Shown in pieces: positions 37,936 through 47,582 of a stretch of 64,000 bases of DNA (position 1 is the stretch's first letter; every line of letters begins with the position of its first letter). The notes under the pieces are model-generated. The model had not been told where the DNA came from. It searched no databases and saw only the letters and a list, made by a program, of their open reading frames with translations. The stretch covers positions 97,653-161,652 of the forward strand of contig JAKBLM010000003.1 in NCBI GenBank assembly GCA_021832085.1. Direction: 5' to 3'. A program made the translations under genes and the position numbers. The DNA is from Acidobacteriota bacterium (GTDB lineage: Bacteria > Acidobacteriota > Terriglobia > Acidiferrales > UBA7541).

Positions 37936-38670
37936 ATGGAAATGACGACGAAGTCGAAGCAACGAGTGTGGGGCCTGGCATGGGTGGCAACGGCCATCTT
38001 GCTGGCCCTGGCGGGCTACGCGATTTTCTTCGTCGCGCCCCGCGAGCTGACCATGGGCAACATCCAGCGCATCTTCTACGTTCACGTCGCCACTGCCTGG
38101 TGCGGCTTCATCGCGTTTTTCATCTCGTTCTTCGGCTGCATCGGCTACCTGGCGAGCCGGCAAATGGAATGGGACTGGCTGGCAGTGGCCACGGCTGAAG
38201 TGGGGTTGATGTTCACCACGGTGGTGCTGATCACCGGTCCGGTCTGGGCGAAGCCGGTGTGGGGCGTTTGGTGGGTGTGGGACGCGCGACTGACGACGGC
38301 GTTCATCCTGGAAATGCTCTACATCGCGTATCTGCTGCTCCGGAAGATGGTGACGGAACCGGGGCGGCGGGCGATGATCTCGGCCGTTTTCGGCATCTTC
38401 GCCTTTCTCGATGTGCCGCTCTGCTATTTTTCCATCCGGTGGTGGCGCACGCTGCATCCGGCGCCGGTGATCGGGGGCGGACCCGGGTCGGGAATCAACC
38501 CGGTGATGTGGCACGTTTTTTTGTTTGGATTGGCCGGGTTCCTGGCGCTGACAGTGATTTTGGTGCGGGACCGGTATCGGATGGAGGCCTTGCGGCAGAA
38601 GATCAGCGAGCTTGCCGCGGATCTGGAAGAGCGCGAGGAATCCTTGGAATCGAAAGAGGTAACGCGATGA
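37936..38670 (+). CDS. ccmC: Heme exporter protein CcmC
   Basis: 244 residues from the ATG at 37936 (37942 is an alternative start). Six membrane helices and the tryptophan-rich periplasmic heme-binding loop WGVWWVWDARLTT are visible, with MGNIQRIFYVHV and WHVFLFGLAG providing the conserved His residues. CcmC transfers heme to CcmE. The stop overlaps the CcmD-like start (ATGA). Confidence 0.94.
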   Translation: MEMTTKSKQRVWGLAWVATAILLALAGYAIFFVAPRELTMGNIQRIFYVHVATAWCGFIAFFISFFGCIGYLASRQMEWDWLAVATAEVGLMFTTVVLITGPVWAKPVWGVWWVWDARLTTAFILEMLYIAYLLLRKMVTEPGRRAMISAVFGIFAFLDVPLCYFSIRWWRTLHPAPVIGGGPGSGINPVMWHVFLFGLAGFLALTVILVRDRYRMEALRQKISELAADLEEREESLESKEVTR

Positions 38671-38807
38671 GGAACTTTTGGAGTATCCTAGCAGCATACT
38701 TGGCCGCCTGGGCGATCTTCTTCGTCTACTCCGCCACCGTGGGGCGCCGCTTGGCGCGGCTGGAAGATGAGTTTCGGCGCTTGAGGGAACGCGTAAGCAA
38801 GGACTGA
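38667..38807 (+). CDS. ccmD: CcmD-like small membrane protein
   Basis: 46 residues: MRNFWSILAAYLAAWAIFFV, one membrane helix, then a charged helix (RRLARLEDEFRRLRERV). This is the CcmD layout. It overlaps ccmC by four bases. CcmD is needed for release of holo-CcmE from CcmABC. It is too short to be found by ordinary length cut-offs. Confidence 0.85.
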   Translation: MRNFWSILAAYLAAWAIFFVYSATVGRRLARLEDEFRRLRERVSKD

Positions 38808-38826
38808 AATCCGCAGGCCGCACCCA

Positions 38827-39837
38827 ATGGAACCGCGCAGGAAAGTCGGTGTCGTTCTCTTTCAATTGGGCGGGCCCGACCGCTTGGACGCGGTGCAGCC
38901 GTTTCTCTATAACCTGTTCATCGATCCCGACATCATCAATTTCCCGATGGCCTGGCTGGCGCGGCGGCCGCTGGCGTGGCTGATTTCCAACCTGCGGGCG
39001 CAGCACGTGCGCGAGCACTATGAGGCGATTGGCGGCGGCTCGCCGATTCGCGAACTGACAGAAGGGCAGTCGCTGGCACTGGCCGACGCGCTCGAGCCCT
39101 GGGTCGAGCCGCACATCGTGATCGCCATGCGCTACTGGCACCCCAGCACGATGGAGGCGATTCGCCGGCTTGAGCGCACGCCGATCGACGAATTGGTGTT
39201 GCTGCCGCTCTACCCGCAGTATTCACGCGCCACCACCGGCTCGAGCCTGCGCGAATGGAACCGGCGCTGGCGGCATCGGAACATTCCGACGCACCTGATC
39301 GAACGCTTCTACAGCCATCCGCTGTATTTGAGCGCGATCGTCGAACGGATTGAGCAGTCGTTCGCGGAATTCCAACGCCCGGCCGACGTGCACCTGGTCT
39401 TCAGCGCGCACGGGCTGCCGGTGAGCCTGATTGAAGCCGGCGATCCCTACCAGCGCGAGATCGAGGAGACGGTGAGGTTGGTGGTGAAGCAGGGCGGCTG
39501 GTCGAATCCGATGACGCTCTGCTACCAGAGCCGGTTGGGCCGGCAGAAATGGCTCGAACCCACGCTTACCGAAACGATCGAGCGGCTGGCTGCTGAAGGC
39601 GTACGCCACATGCTCGTTGTGCCGATCTCCTTCGTCACCGAACACATCGAAACGCTCTATGAAATCAACCTCGAAGCGCGCGCCCTCGCCGCCAGCCTCG
39701 GCATCGAGGATTTCGCGGTGATGCGCGGGCTCGATAGTTCTCCTCGCTTCATCGCCGCGCTCGCCGATATGGTCCTCCAGGCCGTCCAGAGCGAAACTCC
39801 GGTGCACGCCGAAGTCGATACCTCGAGCGCCGGCTAG
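38827..39837 (+). CDS. hemH: Ferrochelatase
   Basis: 336 residues. HemH inserts iron into protoporphyrin IX. The catalytic His is in LVFSAHGLPVSLI (about residue 195) and the second conserved site in ISFVTEHIETLYEIN. The N-terminal VGVVLFQLGGPD, LYPQYSRATTGSS and GSPIRELTEGQ blocks fit. Twenty bases after ccmD, so heme supply is coexpressed with heme delivery. Confidence 0.95.
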   Translation: MEPRRKVGVVLFQLGGPDRLDAVQPFLYNLFIDPDIINFPMAWLARRPLAWLISNLRAQHVREHYEAIGGGSPIRELTEGQSLALADALEPWVEPHIVIAMRYWHPSTMEAIRRLERTPIDELVLLPLYPQYSRATTGSSLREWNRRWRHRNIPTHLIERFYSHPLYLSAIVERIEQSFAEFQRPADVHLVFSAHGLPVSLIEAGDPYQREIEETVRLVVKQGGWSNPMTLCYQSRLGRQKWLEPTLTETIERLAAEGVRHMLVVPISFVTEHIETLYEINLEARALAASLGIEDFAVMRGLDSSPRFIAALADMVLQAVQSETPVHAEVDTSSAG

Positions 39838-39898
39838 TTCTCTCCTCACAAAAATGCGGGCACTGAAGCGCGGGCTTTCGGTCCGCCCTGTTTCTCAC

Positions 39899-39920
39899 GG
39901 GGCAGGCAAGCGGCTGCCCC
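39899..39920. repeat. Hairpin GGGGCAG/CTGCCCC
   Basis: A seven-base perfect stem with an eight-base loop (GCAAGCGG). The loop shares its sequence with one arm of the hairpin at 10703-10722, which points to a dispersed repeat family. Confidence 0.5.
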
Positions 39921-40074
39921 AAAGAGCGGCGCAAAAGAAGCGTGGCCGGCGGGGTCTCTCGCCGGATGCTCAACAGCCCGTAGCCGCGGTGAGAAGAACG
40001 GTTGAAGTAGGGTGGAAGCGAAAAGAGAATGTGGAACACTTCCGGTTTTCCAGACGATTTTTTTTTGCATTTGC

Positions 40075-40103
40075 TTGACACGGAGGCCGGAGAGACTTAT
40101 AAC
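40075..40103 (+). promoter_or_regulatory. Near-consensus sigma-70-type promoter
   Basis: TTGACA (40075-40080), a 17-base spacer and TATAAC (40098-40103). It is the best promoter in the window and points to the Rieske-like relic and cytochrome b genes. The expected start near 40110 leaves a leader of about 75 bases before the ATG at 40185. Confidence 0.8.
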
Positions 40104-40184
40104 AATGCCGCTTGGGCTTGATTATATGTCTTTATTTACCATTTCCTAGGGTGCTGTACTTCAAGCCCAGCCGGAACCGAGTTG

Positions 40185-40670
40185 ATGGTTGATCGGGGCG
40201 AGGCTCAGAAAAGCATGTTCGGCTACGCTGGGGCGGTGTCTTACATATCCTCCGACCAAGGTTTTCGTCACGTCCTATTCAAGCCCAGCTCGGCTCTGAA
40301 CTTCGTCTTTGGTGGTTTTCTTTTGGGAATCGACCAGCGATTGCCGCTGGCAGCGCGTTTCCGGCCAGCACACGGTTCCGGGAGTTTGTTCGCAACCTTT
40401 GCGGGCTGCGCGCGTGCGGGTAGCGCTCCGGATCGAGGAATCAAAGGGTCAATCTTCAAAGTGTCCGCGTCACCACAGGATCCGCAGTTCCGACGGGACC
40501 AACTTCGAGGGACCGGCACCGCGGCCGATGAAAGGTTCGTGGATCGGCCAGGACACGACCGGGCAGATGAACGCCAGTGCAGCGCTGCAGTGTGGAAACG
40601 ACCGGGCGCTGAAGAAACCGGTTTTTAGGCTTCGAACTCGCACATTTACGAGATTCTGTCGTCCCGACTG
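40185..40670 (+). pseudogene. Frameshifted relic of a Rieske iron-sulfur protein
   Basis: No single frame is intact, but pieces read like one Rieske protein. From 40185 one frame gives a twin-residue-like start with KSMFGYAGAVSY, the N-terminal pattern of Rieske signal-anchors. Another frame carries VCSQPLR where box I (CTHLGC) would be, then ESKGQSSKCPRHH and DGTNFEGPAPRPM. The spacing from this 'CP' to 'GPAPRP' is the same as in Rieske box II (CPCHG...GPAP), but the ligand Cys is Arg. Frames switch at least twice, and the position, first in a cytochrome b operon behind a strong promoter, is the expected Rieske place. Sequence or assembly error remains possible, but the substituted ligands argue for decay. 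Confidence 0.6.
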
Positions 40671-40688
40671 TTGCGTGGGGGAGTGGGA

Positions 40689-41582
40689 ATGGCGGAAGAG
40701 AATCACGAGCAGGGCAAAGTCGGCCTGGCTGAGGAGGCCGACGGCCGGGTCCAGCAGTTCAAGGGTTGGCTTCAGGAGAAGTTTCAGGAGCAGGTAGAGG
40801 AACTGAAGCGGCCCGAAGACACTCAGCTCTACAAAGCGTTTTTCCGCGTTGGCCGCATCGACGAGCCACGGAATCGCGCACTCCACACCCTGAACAACTT
40901 CTTCCTGCACATCCACCCGACCAAAGTGAACCGGGACGCGGTGCGCTACAGCTATACCTGGGGAATGGGCGGGATCAGCTTCTACCTGTTCCTGGTGCTG
41001 ACCTTCACCGGGGTGCTGCTGATGTTCTACTACCACCCAACGACGGTGCAGGCGTACCGGGACATTCTTGACCTGCAGAACAGCGTTCCCTTTGGGCTGC
41101 AGCTGCGGAACATTCACCGATGGGCGGCGCACCTGATGATCATCGCGGTGTGGCTGCACATGTTCCGGGTGTTCATGACCGGATCTTACAAGCGGCCGCG
41201 GGAGTTCAACTGGTGCGTCGGGGTGCTTTTGCTGGTGCTCACGATGCTGCTTTCGTTCACCGGTTACTTGCTGCCCGACGATCAACTGGGCTTCTGGGCG
41301 GTGACGGTGGGCACGAACATGGCGCGGGCGACGCCGCTGATCGGGCACGAAGGCCCGTTCGGCCCTCAGTTGGGAATGACGGCATACAACGATGTGCGCT
41401 TTGGTCTGCTGGGCGGAACGATTGTCGGCTCGAATGCGCTATTGCGGGCCTATATCTGGCACTGTATCGCGCTGCCGATGATGATCTCGGTTTTATTTGG
41501 TGTTCACTTCTGGCGGGTACGCAAGGACGGGGGAATTTCGGGTCCTTCGCCCGTGATGCTCGAATCGGAGATGCACGAATGA
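40689..41582 (+). CDS. Cytochrome b6-like subunit of a quinol-oxidising complex
   Basis: 297 residues. Four membrane helices with the bis-His heme ligands: helix B reads [20 protein letters not shown] and helix [21 protein letters not shown], followed by [10 protein letters not shown] as in cytochrome b6. The N-terminal 70 residues are a soluble charged extension with LHPTK-like sequence ([14 protein letters not shown]). The start is the ATG at 40689 with a GGGGGAG ribosome site. It is followed 42 bases on by the subunit IV-like gene; together they equal one cytochrome b. A menaquinol substrate is inferred. Confidence 0.93.
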   Translation: MAEENHEQGKVGLAEEADGRVQQFKGWLQEKFQEQVEELKRPEDTQLYKAFFRVGRIDEPRNRALHTLNNFFLHIHPTKVNRDAVRYSYTWGMGGISFYLFLVLTFTGVLLMFYYHPTTVQAYRDILDLQNSVPFGLQLRNIHRWAAHLMIIAVWLHMFRVFMTGSYKRPREFNWCVGVLLLVLTMLLSFTGYLLPDDQLGFWAVTVGTNMARATPLIGHEGPFGPQLGMTAYNDVRFGLLGGTIVGSNALLRAYIWHCIALPMMISVLFGVHFWRVRKDGGISGPSPVMLESEMHE

Positions 41583-41624
41583 GTCGGGTCCCTCATTCTG
41601 ATCGGGCAAAGGCGGATTTCGCGC

Positions 41625-42614
41625 ATGCTCGGTAACTGGCATCAACTTTGGGTGATCATCTCGAATCCGGACAACGTTCCGGTGGTCGCGCTGATCGTTC
41701 TGGTGCCGTTCTTCACTTGGTATGCGCTGCGGCAGGCGAAGGCGAACGACCGCCTGATCGCCAAGCTGGAAGCCGATCCGGAACTGGCGCGTACCCACCA
41801 CCGCAAGACGCAACCGTACCATCCGAGCTGGCAGAAGGAAGTGCACGTTTGGCCTTACCTGCTGCGGATCGAACTACTGGCGGCGATCATTGTGACGGTG
41901 GTCCTGCTGGTGTGGGCGCTGACGATCAACGCCCCGCTCGAACAGCCGGCCAACGCCGCGATCACGATGAATCCGGCAAAGGCCCCCTGGTATTTCCTCG
42001 GGCTGCAGGAGATGCTCGAATACTTCGACCCGTGGATCGCCGGGGTGTTGATGCCTACGTTCATCGTCCTGGGATTGATGGCGATCCCATTTATCGACGC
42101 CAACCCGCTTGGCAACGGCTATTACACCTATAAGCAGCGGCGATTCGCGATCTGGACGTTTCTTGCCGGTTTTGAGGGTATCTGGCTCGTGCTGACCTTG
42201 ATTGGCACATTCATTCGCGGGCCGGGATTCATGTGGTTCTGGCCGACCGAAACCTGGGACCCGGACCGCGTGGAGTTTATAGCAACCCGGAACCTGGATC
42301 AGATGTTTGGGGTGAACGGGAAATGGCTGGTCCACATCTTGCCGGCGAGCCAGAAGCCCTATGCCGATTTGTGGGCCAAGGGATTGTTTGGAATCATTCC
42401 GGTCGGTCTCTACTTCCTGGTCGCGGGCTGGCTTTTTTACAAGATCATCACTTCCACCCCGTTCAGCCGGAAGATTTTCCGGCGGATGAGCCTGTTGCAG
42501 GTGGTGGTGATGGAGATACTGCTGATCGTGATGCTGTCGATGCCACTGACCTTTTTCATGCGGAATCTGTTTCGGATTAAGTACGTTTGGGAAACGCCAT
42601 GGTTCAATCTCTGA
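41625..42614 (+). CDS. Cytochrome b C-terminal/subunit IV-like protein
   Basis: 329 residues with membrane helices at 6-28, about 80-100 and further along. The Qo-site loop, which carries PEWY in b6f subunit IV and cytochrome b, here reads NPAKAPWYFLGLQEML, so PEWY is replaced by APWY. LEQPANAAITMNP before it matches the subunit IV loop. The protein is longer than plant subunit IV (about 160), with extra C-terminal helices. It is directly followed (9-base gap) by the octaheme gene, so the three products probably form one complex. Confidence 0.92.
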   Translation: MLGNWHQLWVIISNPDNVPVVALIVLVPFFTWYALRQAKANDRLIAKLEADPELARTHHRKTQPYHPSWQKEVHVWPYLLRIELLAAIIVTVVLLVWALTINAPLEQPANAAITMNPAKAPWYFLGLQEMLEYFDPWIAGVLMPTFIVLGLMAIPFIDANPLGNGYYTYKQRRFAIWTFLAGFEGIWLVLTLIGTFIRGPGFMWFWPTETWDPDRVEFIATRNLDQMFGVNGKWLVHILPASQKPYADLWAKGLFGIIPVGLYFLVAGWLFYKIITSTPFSRKIFRRMSLLQVVVMEILLIVMLSMPLTFFMRNLFRIKYVWETPWFNL

Positions 42615-42623
42615 TGCAGGAAA

Positions 42624-45600
42624 ATGGGTAGGGCCGGGAATTCTATGCCGCCACAACAGCCTCCGCCTCAAGACCCGATCACAAGTCGCTCGCTCGCGGG
42701 CATCATGCTGATTGCCGCGCTGCTGCTGATCGCCGTGCTCGGCTGGTCGCTCTACAACGAAGAATTCGGGTTGCGGCCTTGGCGCGCGTATCAGGCCCGC
42801 TTTTCCCACGTCTATTCGAGATATCTCGAAAAGCGCCTAGCCGAGCGCCGGACGGCCGAGGTGTCGCTTCGGAATCGCCCGGAATACAAAAAGCTCGAGG
42901 CTGCGGTCGAGGCGGTATCTGAGAAGGTACTGCCGGAAGACGAAAAGATCGAGCAGCAGATCCAGTTGGCTACCGCGCAGCGCGCGGCGATGCTGCACAC
43001 TTTCCAGACCGTTCGCAGCTACGTCGGTGCGCTGACCTACGATTACGAGGAGGTGCCCAACACCCCCGCCTACCGCAGCGAAAAGCAGAGCAAGTTTCGG
43101 GCGATGCAAAAGGCGCGCGAACAGAAACACGTGGTCAACTGGCCAGTGGCCCCAGGGAAGTACGTACAGCGGTCCTTCGATTACGTGCAGTTGAACAACG
43201 AGTTCAACGTCTTGCTTGACGACAAAGCCGAATTCCTGGCCGAGCGCGGTAAGGTGGATGCGCCGGTGAAGGCCGCCCAGGACAAGCTGACGGCGTACGT
43301 GCATAAGACACTGCCGGGTCTGAACGTGGCGCAGCTGGAAGGACTACTGGCCAAGGCGCGTTCGCTCACATTCGAGGTCCATCAGATCTATGTGTACCCC
43401 CCGGGAAGCTTTCTCAACTATCTCGGCGGCGGATCGCTGGTTGACCGCTGCCAGACGTGCCATATGGGCATGGATCCGAACCTGGTGCCGGCGCAGGTCA
43501 AGCTCACCAAGGCTAACCTAGGCTTGGCGAAGAGCCACAACGCGCCCTTCACAACGCACCCGGAACCGATATTGCTGAAGCTTCATCCGATCAATAAGTT
43601 CGGCTGCTCGACCTGCCACGGCGGGAACGGCTGGGGGCTCGACAGCGTGCGGATCGCGCACGGCCGAAACGCGCACTGGCCATCGCCGCTCTACTACCCC
43701 TCGAATATCGAAGCGGGCTGCCAGAATTGCCACGCGGCCGACGCCTGGACGCCCTACGCTCAGGTGCTCAATCGCGGGCGCTACCTTTTCCGCGTGAAGG
43801 GTTGCATGGGTTGCCACAAGTACAGCGGTTTCGACAATCAAAAGGAGCAGCTCACGGATGCCGAACACCTGATCGAGGATCTCGACCGGGAGAAGACGGC
43901 GAACGTCGAGGAGGCCAGGGAGCTCAACCACGAAGGCGACAACGCGGCAACCAACGCTGAGGCGGAACACTTTTACGGCGAAGCCACCGACCTGACCGTC
44001 GAGAACGCGAAGATCGATACCCACCTGACCGTGCTCGAATCGAAGGCCCGCGACCTGTTCGAGGAATTCAAAACAGTGGGACCGGACCTGAAGGAAGCCC
44101 GCCTGAAACTGCGCAAGGATTGGATTCCTTACTGGATCGCGCAAACGCACCAGTTCGATCCGGACGCGCAGATGCCCCAGTTCAAACTTGAGCCGTACCA
44201 GGTGAAGGCGATCTCAGCCTTCATCTGGCAGGACGCGCTGAAGGGGCCGCCGGTGCCGACGCAGCCGCGGGGGAACGTCGCGCGGGGCAAAAAACTGTTC
44301 ATGGAGCGGGGCTGCTTGGCCTGCCACTCGATCGACATCGGAAATCAGCGGATCGGCGGTGATTTCGCGGATAATCTGAGCCGGGTCGGCGAGAAGGACA
44401 AGTATGACTATATGGTCCGCTTCATTCACGATCCCCAGCTCCGCAGCGAACCCTACGATCCGTTCCTGCACAAGGACCTGAGCCCGGCCGACTACAAGAA
44501 GGCGGGGTTGCCGTTTATTTTCGACGCTCAGCATTCCACTTTCGAGGGGCACCAGATCGAATGGGAGGATCCCACGGTGATGCCGAGCTTCCGCCTGAGT
44601 TGGCAGGACGCCAGGGATATCGCAAGCTTCCTCGAGACGCAAAGGACCGGCATGAAGTATCCGTCGGTGTCTTACATGAACGATCCCAAGCTCTTTGCCC
44701 AGGGCAAGGCGTGGGTGGAATTCTACGGCTGTGCCGGCTGCCACGAAATCGCCGGGCTCGAAAATCAGGGCCGCATCGGTACCGAACTTACCCATGAAGG
44801 TTCAAAGCCGCTCAGTCGTCTCGACTTCGGCTTCATGTTGACGAAATCCGAGGAAGGCATTTTGCCCGACGGCAAAAAAGCGAAGCACGGTTCGTGGCAT
44901 AACCTGAGGGGTTTCATCGAACAGAAGCTGAGGAATCCAGAGGTTTACGACGTCGACCGCTACCGGCCGAATCCGGAAGGCCGGCTGCACATGCCGACGC
45001 CGGTGCTGTCGCACAGCGATCTGGAAGCGCTGACCACTTTCTTGCTGGGCAGCATTGACGACGCGACTTTACCGCCGTATTACATCTATAAGCCAAAGGG
45101 CGAAGCGGCAGCCATCCAGAAGGGCTGGTGGATCGTCGCCGAGTACAACTGCATGGGATGCCACCAGATTGCGGTGGGCCAGAAGAGTGTGCTCCAGACG
45201 CTGCCAATGTACCAGGGGCCGAACTCGGTCAATCTGCCTCCGGTGCTCACGTTCGAAGGTGCTCGCGTGCAGCCACAATGGTTGAAGAAGTTCCTCGCGA
45301 ATCCGGCGCTCAGCACCACCGACACCAACCGGGACGGCGTGCGGCGTTACCTGAAGGTGCGCATGCCCACCTTTTTCTTTACCCGCGACCAGATCAGGAC
45401 CTTGGTGAGTTTCTTCGATGCGATGTCCTCGCAGCCGTTGCAGTATATCCCGCCGAAGCTCAAGCCGCTTACGCCGCAAGAGACGCAGATCGCGCGGGCG
45501 ATCTTCACTTCTCCCGCGGCGCCGTGCCTGAAATGCCACATGACCGGCGTGGCGGTCCACGACAAGCACGCCAGCGCTCCGAACCTGCTGCTGGCGAAGG

Positions 45601-45848
45601 AACGCTTGCGGCCCGCGTGGACGCTGCAATGGATCACGAACCCGGCAGCGATGGCGCCGGGCACGGCGATGCCTTCGGGACTTTTCCGGCGGGAGAACGG
45701 CCGATGGGTGTTCAACGGACCGTTGCCGCCGATCGCGAAGAACTACAAGGGCGACATGGCAAAGCTGCTCGTGCGCTACCTGTTCGAAATGACACCTGCG
45801 GAGCAGCAAAAGCTGCTGAGCCGCACACCATCGGCGTCTGGTACCTAG
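42624..45848 (+). CDS. Membrane-anchored octaheme cytochrome c
   Basis: 1074 residues. One N-terminal membrane helix (GIMLIAALLLIAVLGWSLY), a long charged region (about 60-270) and eight CxxCH motifs: CQTCH (~276), CSTCH (~327), CQNCH (~366), CMGCH (~394), CLACH (~564), CAGCH (~703), CMGCH (~843) and CLKCH (~968). Some carry distal-ligand candidates such as the following Met (CHMGM). The protein would accept electrons from the cytochrome b subunits and pass them to a periplasmic carrier. The ATG has AGGA upstream; a second ATG seven codons later is possible. It needs the ccm system encoded just upstream. Confidence 0.93.
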   Translation: MGRAGNSMPPQQPPPQDPITSRSLAGIMLIAALLLIAVLGWSLYNEEFGLRPWRAYQARFSHVYSRYLEKRLAERRTAEVSLRNRPEYKKLEAAVEAVSEKVLPEDEKIEQQIQLATAQRAAMLHTFQTVRSYVGALTYDYEEVPNTPAYRSEKQSKFRAMQKAREQKHVVNWPVAPGKYVQRSFDYVQLNNEFNVLLDDKAEFLAERGKVDAPVKAAQDKLTAYVHKTLPGLNVAQLEGLLAKARSLTFEVHQIYVYPPGSFLNYLGGGSLVDRCQTCHMGMDPNLVPAQVKLTKANLGLAKSHNAPFTTHPEPILLKLHPINKFGCSTCHGGNGWGLDSVRIAHGRNAHWPSPLYYPSNIEAGCQNCHAADAWTPYAQVLNRGRYLFRVKGCMGCHKYSGFDNQKEQLTDAEHLIEDLDREKTANVEEARELNHEGDNAATNAEAEHFYGEATDLTVENAKIDTHLTVLESKARDLFEEFKTVGPDLKEARLKLRKDWIPYWIAQTHQFDPDAQMPQFKLEPYQVKAISAFIWQDALKGPPVPTQPRGNVARGKKLFMERGCLACHSIDIGNQRIGGDFADNLSRVGEKDKYDYMVRFIHDPQLRSEPYDPFLHKDLSPADYKKAGLPFIFDAQHSTFEGHQIEWEDPTVMPSFRLSWQDARDIASFLETQRTGMKYPSVSYMNDPKLFAQGKAWVEFYGCAGCHEIAGLENQGRIGTELTHEGSKPLSRLDFGFMLTKSEEGILPDGKKAKHGSWHNLRGFIEQKLRNPEVYDVDRYRPNPEGRLHMPTPVLSHSDLEALTTFLLGSIDDATLPPYYIYKPKGEAAAIQKGWWIVAEYNCMGCHQIAVGQKSVLQTLPMYQGPNSVNLPPVLTFEGARVQPQWLKKFLANPALSTTDTNRDGVRRYLKVRMPTFFFTRDQIRTLVSFFDAMSSQPLQYIPPKLKPLTPQETQIARAIFTSPAAPCLKCHMTGVAVHDKHASAPNLLLAKERLRPAWTLQWITNPAAMAPGTAMPSGLFRRENGRWVFNGPLPPIAKNYKGDMAKLLVRYLFEMTPAEQQKLLSRTPSASGT

Positions 45849-46169
45849 ACGCGGTTGTCGCTGGTGTGAGGGCCGACGGCGGCAAAGGCTTTGACGGAAT
45901 CTGCAAGGCGGTGCAAGCCGCAAAGCGAACACGGCCCAGGACGGACCGGAAGCGGCCGGCAAGCGTCGCGCGCGGAAAAGAACACGATGCTGCGATTCCG
46001 GTTCGCGGTCGTGCAGCCGACGGCGAATGAGCACCAGGGGTGGCCTTTATCTTTGTCCGGGTGCAGGATGAGGCGGAAACCCCGGCCCGACAGACGGGGA
46101 CGCTAGGGAAGAGATAGGATATTCCTGCGCCCCGGAAGAGGCGGGGCCAGATACCTTGGAGGATCGGAC
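45849..46169. other. Intergenic region before the cupredoxin gene
   Basis: 321 bases with no supported gene or consensus promoter. It ends with a GGAGG ribosome site (46158-46162). Confidence 0.5.
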
Positions 46170-46946
46170 ATGAAAGCAAGAATCCTGGGCTTTGCCACGG
46201 CCGTCTTGCTCACGCTGGCCGTGGTCGGTTGCGCAAAGAAGACCCAGCAGCCTGCCGAGCAACCCTCGGCTACAACCGCTCCGGCTGCCACAGTCAATCC
46301 GGCCACCGCCGGAACGATCACGGGAACGGTCAAGTTGGTCGGCAAAGCGCCGAGAATGCCGATCATCAAGATGGGCGCCGATCCGGCTTGCGAGAAAAAC
46401 AACACGGGACCGGTCCACAGCCAAATGGTCGTGGTCGGCAAGGACAACGCGCTCGAAAACGTGGTCGTCTACATTAAGTCGGGATTGGGCGACTATACCT
46501 TCCCGACGCCCACCACTGACGTTACGCTCGACCAGAAAGGCTGCATGTATCATCCGCACGTGGTGACGCTGATGACTAACCAGAAGTTCGAGGTCATCAA
46601 CAGCGATCCACTCACCCACAACATCCACGTAATGCCCAAGATCAACCGGCAATGGAACGAGTCGCAGCCGCAGGGCGCGTCGCCGATCGTGAAGTCTTTC
46701 CCGCGCGCGGAAATGGCGATCCCGGTCCAGTGCAACATTCACCCGTGGATGAGGGCCTACATCTTTGTCTTCAAGGATCCCTACTTCGCCAAGACCGGCG
46801 CGGACGGAACGTTCACGATCAAGAACGTGCCGCCGGGGAACTACACCATCGAAGCGTGGCAGGAAAAGTACGGGACGGTGGACCAGCAGGTCACGGTGGG
46901 GCCGAAGCAGACCAAGACGGTCAACTTCTCGTTTAAGGCCAACTAG
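46170..46946 (+). CDS. Cupredoxin-like lipoprotein
   Basis: 258 residues. A lipoprotein signal (LTLAVVGC, lipobox Cys21) is followed by an Ala/Thr/Pro-rich linker and a beta domain with likely type-1 copper ligands: His in LTHNIHVMP, and Cys, His and Met in PVQCNIHPWM. The last 60 residues (GADGTFTIKNVPPGNYTIEA) form a carboxypeptidase-regulatory-like beta sandwich. This pattern occurs in plastocyanin-like proteins linked to periplasmic electron transfer. Its place after the octaheme gene suggests a soluble or lipid-anchored electron carrier, which is inference. Strong GGAGG ribosome site. Confidence 0.85.
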   Translation: MKARILGFATAVLLTLAVVGCAKKTQQPAEQPSATTAPAATVNPATAGTITGTVKLVGKAPRMPIIKMGADPACEKNNTGPVHSQMVVVGKDNALENVVVYIKSGLGDYTFPTPTTDVTLDQKGCMYHPHVVTLMTNQKFEVINSDPLTHNIHVMPKINRQWNESQPQGASPIVKSFPRAEMAIPVQCNIHPWMRAYIFVFKDPYFAKTGADGTFTIKNVPPGNYTIEAWQEKYGTVDQQVTVGPKQTKTVNFSFKAN

Positions 46947-47582
46947 TCCCGACCTTCACGGCCCGTCTCGGCCGCGAATGAGATAACGTAGTCTCCGTTC
47001 CGGTCCCGCAAGCCCTGCAGCTGCATGGCCAGGTGGAGGGCGAACGGGACCGGCGCAGTTTTTCGAGGGAGAATGCCGCCAGGAAACGTCTTTTTCGCGG
47101 CCAAAACCAGCGCGAAGAGCAGGGAAAACGGGAGGCGGCCGCACAATTTTGCCTAATGCGCTACAATAGGCGGCGTCTTATGCCGGTCGGGCGGACTGGC
47201 GAGACTCCATTGAGGCGGGGCCTCAAGACAAGCAGAGTGTTTGGCACAAAGCGCGATAGGTGTGCTGTGTCATGAAATAGGAATCCGGGAGGGGGAAGCC
47301 GGACGTGAGGATAGGGCAAGGAGCAACTGAGGCGGGTTGGACACCGGTGGCGCTAGCGGCTTACCGGTCTAAGCTTTTCAAGCAACGCTTATCTAAATCC
47401 CACCCCCTATTGGTGTCGCATCCCGCGGGGCGTGGGCTAAATGTTGCTTTGACCCGGGATGTGACTGTGTGGATTTCCCTCGTGGCGTTCCGGCTGCCGG
47501 GGCCTCCCGATGCTTTTGTCTTGGGCCCGGGGGTTGTGCCCACCTCGGCACTGCAAAGTTCCCCCGTTTGCGTGAGGGTCCT
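46947..47582. other. Long intergenic region before heme O synthase
   Basis: 636 bases, less GC-rich than the flanks. An ORF at 47305-47586 overlaps the heme O synthase start by four bases (GTGA) but its translation (93 residues, no domain) does not look like a real protein, so it is not annotated as a gene. A TACAAT-like -10 (near 47161) lacks a partner. I do not see a known riboswitch. Confidence 0.5.

Larger units (their letters stand above)
39838..40184. other. Intergenic region upstream of the cytochrome b cluster
   Basis: About 350 bases without an intact gene. It holds a GGGGCAG...CTGCCCC hairpin (39899-39920), an AT-rich stretch and a good sigma-70-type promoter at 40075-40103. Confidence 0.6.

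Noticed and set aside
47150..47480. Possible riboswitch upstream of ctaB
   Set aside because: Structured-looking GC-rich sequence, but it matches none of the riboswitch cores I can recall.
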